Program-made: the position numbers and the translations under genes
Assembly: GCA_003586115.2 (NCBI GenBank)
Contig: QVOM02000053.1
Location: 727,658-791,657 of the forward strand
Origin: Salvator merianae
Taxonomy: Eukaryota > Chordata > Lepidosauria > Squamata > Teiidae
Reading direction: 5' to 3'
DNA: 64,000 nucleotides
The notes under the pieces: model-generated
The model's database searches: none
Told to the model about the DNA's origin: nothing
What the model saw: only the letters and a program-made list of their open reading frames with translations
Shown here: piece after piece, positions 24,350-36,725 of the stretch
How the letters are laid out: each line of letters starts with the position of its first letter
Position numbering within the stretch: position 1 is the stretch's first letter

Positions 24350-27186
24350 GGCCTAGAAACCAGAGTATACGAGGGCAGCTGCCAGCGAGGACTGCAGGAA
24401 GCCTTGATATCCACACCTAAGCTGAGCACAGAAAGGAGACTGGCAGGAGCTGTTTGCAGCTGTAACTCTGGGGAGCAACATACCGAAGATATAAATATGG
24501 AGGACTCAGGTACACCAGCTGCCCTAAACCCGCAGCCACCTCTGTGCTTCTGCAGATGTCTGAACACTGGCAAAGTCAAGTGGCTTAAATGTTGGGCTGG
24601 GACAGCAGGTCCCAGCTCTGGATCCTCTCTGGGCCGTGAAGCCCACTGGGTCCCTTTGGGCAAACAGACCCTTTCCCTGGTCAGATAAAATGGGAAATCC
24701 AAGTGAGGCGACAGTCGAGTAAATATTTGGAATCATTTAACTGTTCAGTTTGGATTCTCTTTTTTGTAGGAAGGGCCCAAGGTGTAACTCAGTTACAATC
24801 ATTGCTCTAAAATTACAGCCACAGATCTGTGAGGAAGGACACTGGAAATGGGATTTGAAAATACCCATTTCCAAAAGAAAGGAAGAGCCTAAACTGAAGA
24901 TAGAGACTTCCTACGTATGGAAAACGTTTAGCTTCTCTTGTAGTAGGAAGAAGAGATGTAAATAAACCCTGGAGTGATCCTGCAAGAAGTCAGGAGCAGT
25001 CTCTTTGCCTGATTGCCGCTTGCCAAGCTGTCAATTTTAATTTCTCATGATTTTCTCCCTTTTCAATCTGAAAGTTCAGTGCATGCATCTGCTGCATTTT
25101 TTCTGAATTTAAAAGTGCCCTATTTATTATTAAAATAAAACAGCATTGCAATATTTGGATAAGTGTCAGGTTTTAACGATCTATTTTGTAAAACAGCACA
25201 GTAAATGAATTTCTCCCCTTTGCTGTCAGCAGATCAACAAAGCCTGTTCCTCTTTTTTCTCTGACACTTGACATAAGGCAAGAAAATTGTTCTTTTCTTT
25301 CTTCTTTTCCGATTTCTGTTGTTCAGCTTTCGATGCTGAGTTCGTTGATAGCATATGCAGGTTGAGAAGGTCGTGGAAAATAAACGAGAGATGAGAAGCT
25401 GTTAGTTGTGGAGATTCCATCACCTTGATTCAAGAAAAACATGCTTGGCAGACTCCAAGTTTGGTCCTACAAGTATTGCTTGTTTAGTAATCCAGATAAA
25501 TTAAGCAGCTCTCCTACCGCTGCTAAAGCTTGAAAACAAGAGCTCCGTATCAGTGCAAGCAATTACGCACCACTTTCCCTGATAGCACAGCCGTTCCATT
25601 CCAAGAATCTGTGTTATGTAAATTGTGTTAAGAGAACCGGAGGTCACCTCGGTCCCCCTAAGTGCAGGTTTCCCATTGCTGGTGACTCTGAATTCTCTTC
25701 AGATTGTATCCATCTTTTGCTTTTTGTCTTGCTGGCACCCGCTCACCTAGTATGGTCTCGCCCAGCATGGTTTTGAGCTACGTGAGGACGTTTATATTTT
25801 ATCAACAGTTTCTGAGCAAACCCGCCGTGTGCAAAGGCCACGTTACGTGGGAAACCACTGTAATCACCGCTCATGGCCTCCCTTGGAGTATCTTGAAGTT
25901 CCCACAAGAACCATAAATGGGTGCACAGCTGCCTTTGCCTCGAAAGAGGGCTGAGGAACAGCAGGATGCCGTGCGTTTCACATGAAGCGTCCTCTGGAAA
26001 CTTAAATCCCTAGCAGCCCTTGCACGTGCTTTTCTGAAAGGCTCTTCGGCCCTCTGGGCCAAGCTGAAACTGCGTCCCTTTCCGAGGGGCGTTCCCGTGG
26101 CGGGATGTGCACGTGGGGCTGTAGGGTTCCTGCTCTTCCAGCCCAGTCGCGTATAGGTTTTCTCAGGAGACTGAGCAGCGTCTCTGCTGGAAGCGTCGGT
26201 CTTTGGCGGCCTTGTGCTCGTTTTCCAAGCCTAATTATCTGAGCTTGTTGAGGCCCGTCCGCGTGAAGAGGCCCGCCCTGATCCCTGCCGGCTTGGCTGG
26301 TGCAAAGGGTCTCATTTAGGCCCTTTCTGAGAGCTCACCGCAGACCGATTCAGTGAGTGGAAACAGGAGGAAGGATAAAAACAAGCCGGAAACAGCAGGA
26401 CGATGAGGAAAGTGGCCAAAGAGGAGTCTCGCCTGCTGCTTTAAAAAAGCAAATCCACGGGGGACTCTAGAGCTCCTGAAAAGCACAGAGAAACAGGTTT
26501 CCAAGCACAGCTATCTTGTGAGATGGCAAAATAACCCGGAAAAGACACAGAACTCAAGTCAACTAACTTCTGTGGGTAAAAATGGGAGGCAGTTAGCTGG
26601 TCCAGGTTGAGGAGGCCAAAACCAGCAGACAGGTAGTGTTCACAAAGCATCAAGCAAGCTTTTGAGCTCTCTAGAACTCTTTTCCAGGCTACGGCTTTGG
26701 GAAAAGGAGGAAAAATGCAGGGGTTGGGTGGGAAAACCAACATTTGGAGATGCCGTGGACGCCCCGCATTGGGCCTGCTCCTTGCACGACAGAAGACCAG
26801 GAGTCCTTTCCTGTCGTGGGCTTGGCCGGTGCATCGGCACTTGAGGAGATCTGCCGCTTTGCCGCCTGCGCGTTCCTGGTGCAACGCTGCTGCTTCGTCG
26901 CGTCCTGCCCTTCCCCATCCTGGTCGTGCACACCGTGATCCCCCTCTGGCCCCTTGCCTGCTCGGTTTTAACTTCCCGTCTCCTTGCAGGGGGGAGATTC
27001 CTCAGCGGGAAGCCACCCAGCTTGCCCAGGGCCCACCAGCTCCCCGTGGTGCAGAAGTTGGTGGACTCCTTAGCCCAGCTGCAAGAGGAGAAGCTGCAGC
27101 TGCAGAAGGAGCTGCGGATGCTGCAGGAGAAGCTCTCCCAGCAGGACAGCAACCCGTTCGGCCAGGCGCTCCAGCTGCAGAGCCAG
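24350..27186 (+). other. KIFC3: KIFC3 N-terminal exons (variable region)
   Basis: The exon at 24350-24509 begins in phase 0 and ends in phase 1. The exon at 26990-27186 begins by completing that codon, giving ...[18 protein letters not shown]... across the junction. The second exon encodes [19 protein letters not shown], the start of the coiled coil. Mammalian KIFC3 has several alternative N-termini. The first exon is assigned on splice sites and phase, with less certainty than the rest. Confidence 0.7.
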
Positions 27187-30100
27187 GTATGTGGACTCCG
27201 AGGGGAGCTGCCGCGTGCCGCTGCCCGTCGCCCTCCGGGAAGCAGCTCTGGAGTCTCGGTTTCACCTTGGATGGTAGCCCACGCGGGCGCTCCCTGGTCA
27301 GGTCTTCTTAGACCAAAACTGGTGTGTCCTTCAGTGGCCTCCCCTCGGATTCTTGGAGAGAGAGAAACAGGGCGTGCCTGTGATGTTTTGGTGCCCAAAT
27401 GCATTTTGTTTTGCAAAGTGCCAAGGAAATTTTATCAGCAGGCAACTATCTGTTGGCATCGACAGGCAGAGCCCTGCTGGTTGTGCCTCCCCGGGCAAAG
27501 CGCCCACTAAGGCTTGGCACGGCCTCTCCTTCCCCCGGGATGCGGCGGCCTTGCTTGGCGTTTCCAGGCTCTGGTGTCGGTCTGTGGATCCTTGCTCCTC
27601 GGACCTCTGGAGACGCTGATTGGCAAAGGATTGGCTGCTGCCCCGGATTGTCAGACCAAGATGCTGCTTTTGTGGCTTTCTTGTGGCTTTGTGAATTCTG
27701 AGTTTTCAAGGTATGAATGCAATAAGTAAATAACTTGAATAACCCAGATAGAAGGTTGAAGATAAATGCCTACAACCAGCAGGAAACACCCCCCCCCCCA
27801 AAAGAAAACCCCATCCTGATTGGAAAACACATTCAAGAGATCAAAATGAATGTTTGAACAAAGCATGTGACATTCGGCAGATACGTATGCTAATAATGGA
27901 TGAGAAAAGCAGTATTGTTCATCATGCAGAAAGTCAACCAAGCAAATTATAGAGGTGTTTCCAGGACCTACATGGCAGTAAAGGCAAATAGTAATTAACC
28001 CACCCACATACAGTTTAGCCTGCTAAATTAATATTGCTAATTTATTATAATAGCAAACAGCATATATGTTCTGTGTCATCAAAGCCCTCCTTATGCCTTC
28101 ATTGGTCTGGGACTTCCTGGAGGTTCTCAATAGCTTTCATGATCTCTTTAAAAGGTAGTGTGACTACAGCTTTAAACACTTTTTTATACTGGGTAAAGTG
28201 CTCACATCATTCCGTAATTACCTTACTAATGTAATTGCCCTTGAACAGAAAACAGAGGCCGCACTCCTGAATCATTGATAATTAAATGCAATCAACGTGG
28301 GGGTGAACCTGGAATCCGGTCCCATTCATACATCACAGTTGTGACTCTTACTTAGTTCATGTGAAGGAATGTTGGAGCGTAACTGGTTTGCGCTGCAGAC
28401 GAACACTGCGGGACCGAAGCCGGTCATTCGTCAGAGGACAACGTTTTGCCAGCTTGTTCTCCTAGCGTGAATGGCACGTTCTGATCCCACATCCCCTGGC
28501 AGCTTAATTGGTCACAGCACCAGTCAGGTGTGGCTGGAACCCTTCTAAAAATGGGAAGCTTCTCCTTGGCTGTGGTTTTCAGCTGCTTTCCCCCCCTGTA
28601 CTTCTGGTGATAATTCCTCCCAGGTCGGTACAGGAGACCCGGCAGTCGGGGAAGTAGATGAGACCCAGCAGCAACACTCTCGGTGCCCCTTTGTCTTTCT
28701 CAGGGCGGCACAGACCTGGAGAAGCATCGCGACTTGCTGGTGGCAGAAAACATGCGCCTGAAACAGGAGGTGAAGGCGTGCGAGGCCCAGCTGCAGGAAC
28801 TCAAGAAGCAGGCGGTCAAGTGTGTGGACTGTGGGCACGGCCAGGTAAGGAGGTGCCGCTTCCTGCCGGGGGGCTTGCGGGCATCCTGCTGACGGGACCC
28901 GTTCTCAGGCCCTCCCCCCCCCCGGTTGCTCCCTCTTTGCCCGCTGCTCAGGAGAACGCGAAGCTGCAGGAGAAGCTGGCCCAGCTGAAGCAGGAGGCGG
29001 AAGACGCCAAGGGGCGCCTGGCTGAGCTGGACCTGGAGGTGGAGCAGAAGACCAACCGCCTGGCCGAGGTGGAGCTGCGGCTGAAGGACTCCCTGGCGGA
29101 GAAGGCCGAGGAGGAGGAGCGGCTCAGCCGCAGGCTGCGGGACTGCCAGGAGACCATCGCCGGCCTCAGGGCCCAGCCTCAGCAGCTCAAGGTGAGGGGG
29201 CCGTGGCGCCGTCTGCAAAGGCTCCGCCCCTGTGTGCTCCTGAGGGGCCCCTGCTGGGTGTGGGGGGTGTCGGGCGCCTCCACCGTTCCAGTCCCTCCGC
29301 AAGGCGGCTCACGGAGGTCGGACAAGAACCGGGGGGGCGGGGGGGCGACGTGGCTTTGTGGTTCTGCTTGCCGAGCGCTCCCTCCTCCCTTAGTACGTCG
29401 TCAGGACGGTGGAGGTCGAGTCGCCCAAGAACAAGCAGGCCCTCTGCGAAGCCCAGTCCCGGAACCAGTACCTGCAGGACCAGGTGGGGATGCAGAGGCA
29501 GGTGCTGAAGGAGATGGAGCAGCACCTGCAGAACTCCCAGAAGACGGCGGCTCAGCTGAAGGCCCAGGTGGGCTGCTTGGGCGGGGATGGGGACGGGCGG
29601 ACGGACCCTTGGCTCTGCCAGGCCGCAGGCAGAAGGAGCGGGGAATGCCCCGTGGCCTCCGGGGAAGAGCAGAGAGTGAACAGGACGGACGTGGACACTG
29701 ACGTCTGCGGGATGGCTTGGCCACGAAGGGGCGGCTCAGGGCCCCCTTTGCTTCCGCCATCAGCCTGGTGCCCCGCTCTTGGGGCCCCGTGTTTGCCGCG
29801 GGCTGCCGGAGAGGTCCTCCGGGGCACGTCTCCGGGCTCGGATTGCCAGAGGTGGGTGAGAGGTGGCTCTGCTCTGAGTCTTTCCTCTGGCCGCGGCCCA
29901 GGTGGCGATGTACGAGTCGGAACTGGAACGGGCACACGAGCAGATGCTGGAGGAGGTGCAGAACATGGAAGAGGACAAGAACCGAGCCATCGAGGAAGCG
30001 TTTGCGCGCGCGCAAGTGGAAATGAAGGCCGTTCATGAGAACCTGGCCGGTGAGCTCCTTCCCGCTGGCAAAAGGCCTCCAGTTACAAGGAGCCCTTCAG

Positions 30101-33100
30101 GTTGTTTGTCGGTATTTCTCTCCCGCCCTGTGCCCAAAGGTCTCTGGACGAGTCACTCCATCCTTTTGGACCTGCGTGAGCGTAGCTTTGCTTAAGGAGG
30201 TGAACCTGGGTGCAGGAATGAAGCCAAGGGCTTCCTGCTAATGCGTTTCTGCGTTTCTGCGTCCTGCAGGAGTGAGGACGAACCTGCTCACGCTCCAGCC
30301 GGCGCTTCGAACGCTCACCAGCGACTACAACAACCTGAAGCGGCAGGTCCGGGAGTTCCCCGTCCTCCTTCGAGAAGCGCTGCAGAGCGCAAAGGCCGAG
30401 GTCAGTCCGGCAGCGGAGTGTTTCCCTTGGCAAATCTCAGGACCGAATCCTGCAGCTGGATCTGAATGGGAGGCTGGGGGGGACCTCAAGGATCCCCTAG
30501 TCCAGCCCTTTCTAGTGTTTGGAAAAGCAAGTCAGGCCACTAGCATGAAGTACCTTGCAAGCCATTGGGAAAATAAGGTTCGAACACAGTGAAAAACAGT
30601 ATTAATAACAATATAGAACAGGGAGTGAGATAAGGGACATGGCAGAATCCGGCCGTTTGCCCAGAGAAGGCCCAAGTGAGAAAATGTCCGCAGCTGGAGG
30701 TGCCTCCTAGATGCCGGGCAGGGGAGCATATTTATTTATTGGACCTGTTTCCGTAACCCTTGTTACCAAGCGAACGGGCCCAGGAGGGGCGAGTTTTAAC
30801 ACCCCTCAGAATGACATCAACACCCCCATCCTCTCTTAAAGATTGGGCAGGCCATCGAGGAGGTGAACAACACGAACCAGGAGCTCCTGAGGAAATATCG
30901 CCGGGAACTCCAGCTGCGGAAGAAATGCCACAACGAACTTGTGCGCCTGAAAGGTCCGTCCCGTCCCCAGGCGTGCCTTGGGCTCACGGCAGAGATGCCA
31001 CCTGGGGGCTCCAGGTCCAGGCAATGGGGGGGGGGGTTCCAGGGGACCCCAGCCTGAACACGGGCGTGCATGCCTTCGCCATGGGCTGCTTCTGAATCCC
31101 ACAGGGAAAGGTAATACCTTGGGGATTACCTGGCACAGCAACGGAGTCTGTTCAGCTTCCGGGCCCTGGGACGGCAAAGGCCTTTGTGTCTGGTGCCCCC
31201 TTCAGAGTTGTTGGAAGACACCTGGGCTGAACTGTGACACCCGGTCGCTTCTCTTCAAAGGTAACATCCGTGTCTTTGGTCGTGTCAGACCAATCTGCAA
31301 AGAGGATGGTAGCGGTCCGGAAGCAGCCAATGCTGTGACCTTTGACCCCGACGACGATGCCGTTCTTCACCTGACGCACAAGGGGAAGTTGATATCGTTT
31401 GAGCTAGACAAGGTTTTCCCACCGGAAGCCACCCAGGAAGACGTAAGTGCAGCCAGGGTGTTCTGCTGAGTGCGTGAAGGAGTGGTGCACGCTGATCTGC
31501 CGACTTCCTCAGGGGAGAAGGACGCCTGGGCTGACTAGGTGTAAATAGGCTGAGGTTTGTTTAGCTTGGAATGACAGTCTCGCAAATGCCTCCCGGGCGG
31601 CAAAGAAAATTACCACACTGACGCCTGATGCCAGCTTTCCTTCCCAAAGGTCTTCCGGGAAGTCCAGGCCCTCGTCACCTCCTGCATCGACGGCTACAAT
31701 GTTTGCATTTTTGCCTATGGGCAGACAGGTGCTGGGAAAACATATACGATGGAGGTGAGCCGTCCTGACTCCGTGACCCTGGGTGATTTCGCAGGGGCTC
31801 CGGTCCCACGTTGCCTGTTGGTGACTGACAGGTTGGTCTGAGCCAGGCTGCACAGGGAGCCCACTGGCAGGACACGAGCACACAGCTGCCCCGTTCACAG
31901 TCTCCCCGCAGCTGCCCTTCGGAGGCGCATCATGGTCCCCCGCTGCTCATTGCTCCTGAGAGCCCCGTCTTCCACGAAGGGGCCCATTTTCTCTAAACCA
32001 TCCAAGCTGCTGGCATTGTGTAGGGCCATACTGTCTTTCTCAGTCCTGATGGAGCTCTCGTTGGCCAGGGGACTCCTGAGAACCCGGGCATCAACCAGCG
32101 GGCGCTGCAGCTTCTCTTCTCGGAAGTCCAAGCAAAAGCTGCCGACTGGAACTACGCCATCACGGTCAGCGTGGCGGAGATCTACAATGAAGCCCTCAGG
32201 TAATGATGGGGCGTCCAAAGAACGTGGCGCCGGGTCTGAGGAACCCTTTGTGGCCTGAAGGAGAACCTTTCCGTGATCTGCGCCTGGCAAAGTTCCCACC
32301 TCGGCCTGCTCTTCTCTTCCAGAGACCTGCTCGGAAAGGAGCCCCAGGAGAAGCTGGACATCAAGCTGTGCCCAGACCGCAGCGGACAGCTGTACGTGCC
32401 GGGCCTGACTGAGTTCCCTGTGCACTGTGTGGAGGACATCAACCAGGTGGGGAGGGGGTGTGGAGGCACTCTCTGGAGACCCCGCGGGCTTTGGCGCTCA
32501 GGAGCCAGGGTGCAACCCTCTGCCTTTGGACTGGCTTTGAGGAATCCTCTTAAACGAGAAATCAAAGGCTCCTTGGCATGTAACACCAGTGCCAAAAGTG
32601 ACTCAAAATATGACTTGCATGTACTGCATGTTTTTTTTCACTCAGACAAACCCAGGCGAAGCGCGTTGGCAGCCTCTTTCCACCAATCTGTTGGGGGAGG
32701 GGGTCTAAAGTTTATGATCCAGGGCGGGGGCATCTCCCCATGAAGGAGTGCAAAGGCAGCCTCAGCTGTCCAGCTCCTAGCCCTAACCCTAATGTTGCCT
32801 TTCCCTCGTTGCCGAGGAGAGGCCGCAGTCATGGCACAGAGCGCCTGACGGTCCTGTTGGCTGATGCTGAACTTCAGTTCGGCCCGAGCCCTCTGGCTTC
32901 CAGAACCAGAGTGACACTTCTTCTCCGTCCCCATTCAGGTCTTTGAGTTTGGTCACCTCAACCGCGCAACCGAAAGTACCTGCCTGAACGAGCACAGCTC
33001 GCGCTCCCACGCCCTCCTCATCGTCACTGTCAGGGGCGTCGATTACAGCACGGGAATCAGGACCACAGGTGGCTGCTTTGGGGGAGCGGACGGACCCCAC

Positions 33101-36100
33101 AGCTGGGAACCGGGGTGGGGGCTGGTTTCAGTGATTCATTTATGTTTATGCACTGCCCTGTACCGCAGGGGTTCATGGCGGGTTGAAGCAAATCGAAGCC
33201 AATTCACTGCCACGTGTCTGCAGATCACACACACGTAAAACAGTAAAATAAATAATTCAAGTACACGGCGAGAATCAGATGTGATAATGTTATCCGATGA
33301 CTAAAAACAGCTTTTATTTATTCATTTGTTCATTCATTTTTTGCACGTTTATCCTGCCCTCTACCCAGAGATCTCAGGGTGGATTGCAGCCATGAAAATA
33401 AACTGTAAAATGATCCCACTCAAAACAACGCAGGTGACTGGAAGAGCGGAGCGAAGCCGTTTCCTCAGCCAAAGGCCGGGGCGAATGGGTTTTGGAATCT
33501 CGGCCCCTGCAGAGGTTCCGGTTTCTAACCTCGGTAGGGGCGGATCTGGGAACGCGGAAGACACTGGCCCTTTGGCTCGTGAAGGCTAACGGCCCGCCTG
33601 TGCTTTTCCTAGGGAAGCTGAACTTGGTGGACCTGGCAGGGTCCGAGCGTGTGGGGAGATCCGGGGCCGAGGGCAGCAGGCTGCGGGAGGCGCAGTACAT
33701 CAACAAATCCCTTTCGGCTTTGGGGGACGTGATCTACGCGCTGCGTTCCCGCCTGGGCCACGTGCCCTTCCGCAACTCAAAGCTGACCTACCTCCTGCAG
33801 GACTCCCTCAGCGGCGACAGCAAGACCCTCATGATGGTCCAGGTGGGTGTGCGGATGATGGAGCGAGGGGGCCTCCACGCGAGGCGGCTTTGCATCGGAA
33901 GTTAGGCAGGGCTCTGCCCGACAGGCAGCTCCGTCAAAGGCCGCTGTGCGGACGCCCCTCTAGAGCCACAGGACTCCCTCCTTCGCAGCCCTGCTCACGC
34001 CTTCTTGTCCTCCGCCAGGTCTCTCCCGCTGACAAGAACACAAGCGAGACCCTCTGCTCGCTCAAGTTTGCCGAGAGGGTCCGCTCGGTGGAACTGGGCC
34101 ACAGCTCCCGGAGGGCAGAACTGAGCTCCTGGACCAGCCAGGAACACTTAGAAGTGAGTGACCTTGCAGATGCGCCTCGGCGTTCGTTCCTTTTCAGCGC
34201 CTGATTAAAGAGGTTCATGCTGGAAGGTAACACAGAAAGGCCCATGGGGTTTTTCCACGTCCAGGGATAGATGCGATCCTTGTAAACAGGAACAACGTCC
34301 GCAGTGAGAGGTGGGAGGAGGAAGCCAGACCACACCTGTAGGGTCACGGTGGAGGCGCCCCTCTGGCGGGCAGCTGCCCTTCTCCACCCTCAAGCTTGGG
34401 GGGCTGTTTTGTCTCCAGACAGAGTCGACGGTGGCGCAGCCTTGCATCCGCGCACAGTCGTCTCCTCGGACTCGCCAGCGGTCCAGTTCTCTCCGAGCCA
34501 GGCTGCAGACTTCCGGTAAGAATCGCAAAGGGTCCTCGGCTGTTCTGGCCAGCGTTCGCTGTGCCTCACTCCGGGACACAAGGAGGGTCCTCGGCTCCAG
34601 GTCATGGTCTAGAGCTGGGCGTGGTCCCACGGCCGAGAGAGCCGCATGTTCCGCATCCTCAGTGCCAGCGAGGTGGGGAAGCAGGCTGAAAAAGCCTGAG
34701 TGTTCCTGAAGGCATCCAAGGCCTGCGGGCGATGGGGTTGAACGTCCGCAGCCGGACAAGGCCCCAGCAGCCATCACAGGGTCTTCTGAGAAAGGACAGG
34801 AGCGAAGCGGGTGATGAGGCTGTTGGAAGGGACGAAGGGGGGAGAGACAGGGCTGGACCGAGGGCTTTCCTGAACCAGGCCGCCTCTGCTGGGGACGGCG
34901 GCAGGTGCAGCCGGTCCCGTGTGTGTTGAACAGATGCGAAAACTGCGGTTGAGAGTGAGAAAAGGAAGCCCTCGGTTAGAGAGCAGAAAAGGAAGCGCCA
35001 GGGTTAGAGAGCAGACGCCGGGCCTGAAGACGGGGGTGCTGGTCTTACTGCAGGCGTCGCGCGGGGCGGGGAAGGGCTCCGCAGGCCTCCCCCAGGTCGC
35101 CTGGGCAAGTGGGCTCCCTCCTGCTTTACTGCCAGGACTCCTTATTAGCCCCGGTCTTCCTGCTCCTGGTTCCCCAGCAGTCGTGTGATTGAACAGAGGT
35201 GCGGACGGAGCGTTGGAGCCGCCCTTTGGACCAAATCCCTGGGCTGCCCAGTCGCACTTTCCAGCCGGATGCTGGCAGGGCAGAGACCGAGGGGGGGCTT
35301 TTCTCTTGCGTGGCTCTTCCCAGCAACTCCGTAGCTCTTATCGTCTCCAGCACGGGTGGGGAGTGAAGCAAATCTGTTTCTTCGTTTCAGACTGACATTG
35401 AGCGGTGCGTTACCTGCCGCCAGGTGAGTGTGGGCAGGGCCAGGCGCACCGAGCACAAACTGAGGAAGGTGAAGGGTTCTGCTTCGGTCAGGGTGGCGCA
35501 GTCTCTCCTGGGAGCGCTTTGCGTCTTCAGCAGGGCGGGGAGCTTTGTGCACTTCCGTGGGCTGTCAGTTTAGCACCAAAAGAATCCGGCAAGCGTCGTC
35601 GTTTCTGAGGCATGCTTTGATCCTTTAGGGAGGTGCATTTCCAAAATGCTGCCTTGTAGCTATGCAGGACCCTTAGCCAAGGCCCTGCACTTCCATGGCT
35701 CCCATCAGCGCTTGCACTGCAAACGAAAAATAAAACGTACACGCTGAAAACTGTACAGGACAACAACACACTAAGAAGCGCCTGTGCAGCGTTTATTAGA
35801 CTACAAAATCTGAATGGCTGCAGAGCAACTGTTTCACCGGGAGAGAATTTCTGCTGCTCCATGTGCTGCGCTAAAGATGCTTCCGTGCGCAGTGGCGGTC
35901 CTCGCGTAGGCCTGGCGTGGGTTTGGGTTCCCACCCCTGCCTGGCTCTCTCGCCTGCGCTTCTAAGATCCACATGCACACACTGCTTCGTACTGTGGCTT
36001 CATTTCTGTGGAGAAATCTTGAATTCGTAACTGCGGGTTTTCCTCTTGAAATTCTGTTTATTTCTGTTGCAACAGAATGTAGCACGCGGCTTGTGACTTT

Positions 36101-36324
36101 TTGTTTTCCAAGTTTTCTTGCAGAGTCAGAGCAAAGTTCAAGCTGTTAATGCTTTAAAGTGGCGCAATGCCCGTCTGGTGACGCATCCGCGTCTTCTGCC
36201 CAGAAAAGGCTCTCGGCGGCGCTTGTGGGAAGCGCAGGGTGTGCGGTGCGCTGGATCCCTGCGGGAAACGCCTCCCTCACGCCCTCTTGTGTTTCCAGGG
36301 AAGCTGAAGCCCATCCCGGTGTAG
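24350..36324 (+). CDS. KIFC3: Kinesin family member C3, C-terminal motor kinesin
   Basis: KIFC3 is a minus-end-directed kinesin-14 motor acting in apical transport, adherens-junction microtubule anchoring and centrosome cohesion (family knowledge). Seventeen phase-compatible exons: 24350-24509, 26990-27186, 28704-28844, 28952-29191, 29394-29567, 29902-30049, 30270-30400, 30842-30953, 31261-31442, 31650-31754, 32069-32199, 32323-32446, 32939-33068, 33613-33842, 34019-34153, 34419-34515, 36299-36324. They sum to 820 codons plus a stop, against 833 residues in human as I recall it. The order is an N-terminal region, a coiled coil (about 60-434), a motor (about 435-760) and a short basic tail ending KLKPIPV. 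In the motor I see the P-loop GQTGAGKT, switch I NEHSSRSH and switch [11 protein letters not shown]. The initiator is uncertain: no in-frame ATG precedes 24350 in that exon, and its first internal ATG is at 24497. KATNB1 lies tail to tail downstream. Confidence 0.95.
27187..28703 (+). other. KIFC3: KIFC3 intron lacking a recognisable VEHLKEKL exon
   Basis: In mammalian KIFC3 as I remember it, a segment of about 22 residues beginning VEHLKEKL precedes [10 protein letters not shown]. Here the exon before this intron ends after LQLQSQ and the next starts directly with [10 protein letters not shown], both in phase 0. I read the 1.5 kb between them and found no such exon. The intron otherwise holds AT-rich sequence with no gene. 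Confidence 0.5.
31261..34153 (+). other. KIFC3: KIFC3 kinesin motor domain exons
   Basis: Seven exons encode the ATPase motor, starting at [11 protein letters not shown] directly after the neck. Nucleotide-binding and switch motifs are intact: GQTGAGKT at about 31719-31742, SSRSH in the 32939-33068 exon and DLAGSER in the 33613-33842 exon. The neck preceding the motor ([17 protein letters not shown]) is also conserved. No disruption is seen. Confidence 0.95.
33320..33490. mobile_element. Degraded retroelement in KIFC3 intron
   Basis: This shares module order with 16560-16720: TTTATCCTGCCCTCTACCC, CAGAGATCTCAGGGTGG and CTCAGCCAAAGGCCGGGG. It is a dispersed repeat of probable LINE/SINE origin, located between motor exons 32939-33068 and 33613-33842. 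Confidence 0.45.
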
Positions 36325-36725
36325 CGCGCCGCTGACCTGAGGAAGAAGGTGCTTTGCGGAGCCCAGGAAATCCCGAACGCTTTCGAAGGGGCTGCCCGCT
36401 GCCCCCCTGCCTCCCACCTCAGGAGCTGAGGAGCACAGACGTGGGGAAGGCCGCCGAGTCCCTTGAAGCGGCAGCTGCGGCGGAAGCGAAGTTGTCGGCG
36501 TTCCCTGCTCCCCGAACAATGAAGGGTCCCCGCCCGGCGGCCCCTGCGTATCCCCCGACGCGCCCCATCCGTTGCTGGCGATGGATGCCGCTGGCGCTGG
36601 ATCAGCTGCCTGCTTCAGCACAGGACACGTTTTAGCGCATTTTAAAAGGGAGACAGACCTCCCCTGGTTTGGGCTCTTTCCTTTCGGTTTTTAAATTTAA
36701 TAAAGACTCCTCTTTGCACCGAGAT
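36325..36725 (+). other. KIFC3: KIFC3 3'UTR with polyadenylation signal
   Basis: The stop codon TAG is at 36322-36324. The first canonical AATAAA downstream is at 36699-36704, followed by a T-rich stretch, giving a 3'UTR of about 400 bases. Confidence 0.65.

Noticed and set aside
28658..29701. A 347-codon open frame spanning several KIFC3 exons
   Set aside because: It reads through introns. Only the part in the correct phase of the 28952-29191 exon is real coding sequence.
32776..32794. CCCTAACCCTAA in a KIFC3 intron as an interstitial telomere
   Set aside because: Only about two repeats are present, which is within chance expectation, and it has none of the satellite context seen at 4265 and 10690.
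34930..35030. Possible minisatellite with GGTTAGAGAGCAGA units in KIFC3 intron
   Set aside because: Only two clear units are present; too short to call an array.
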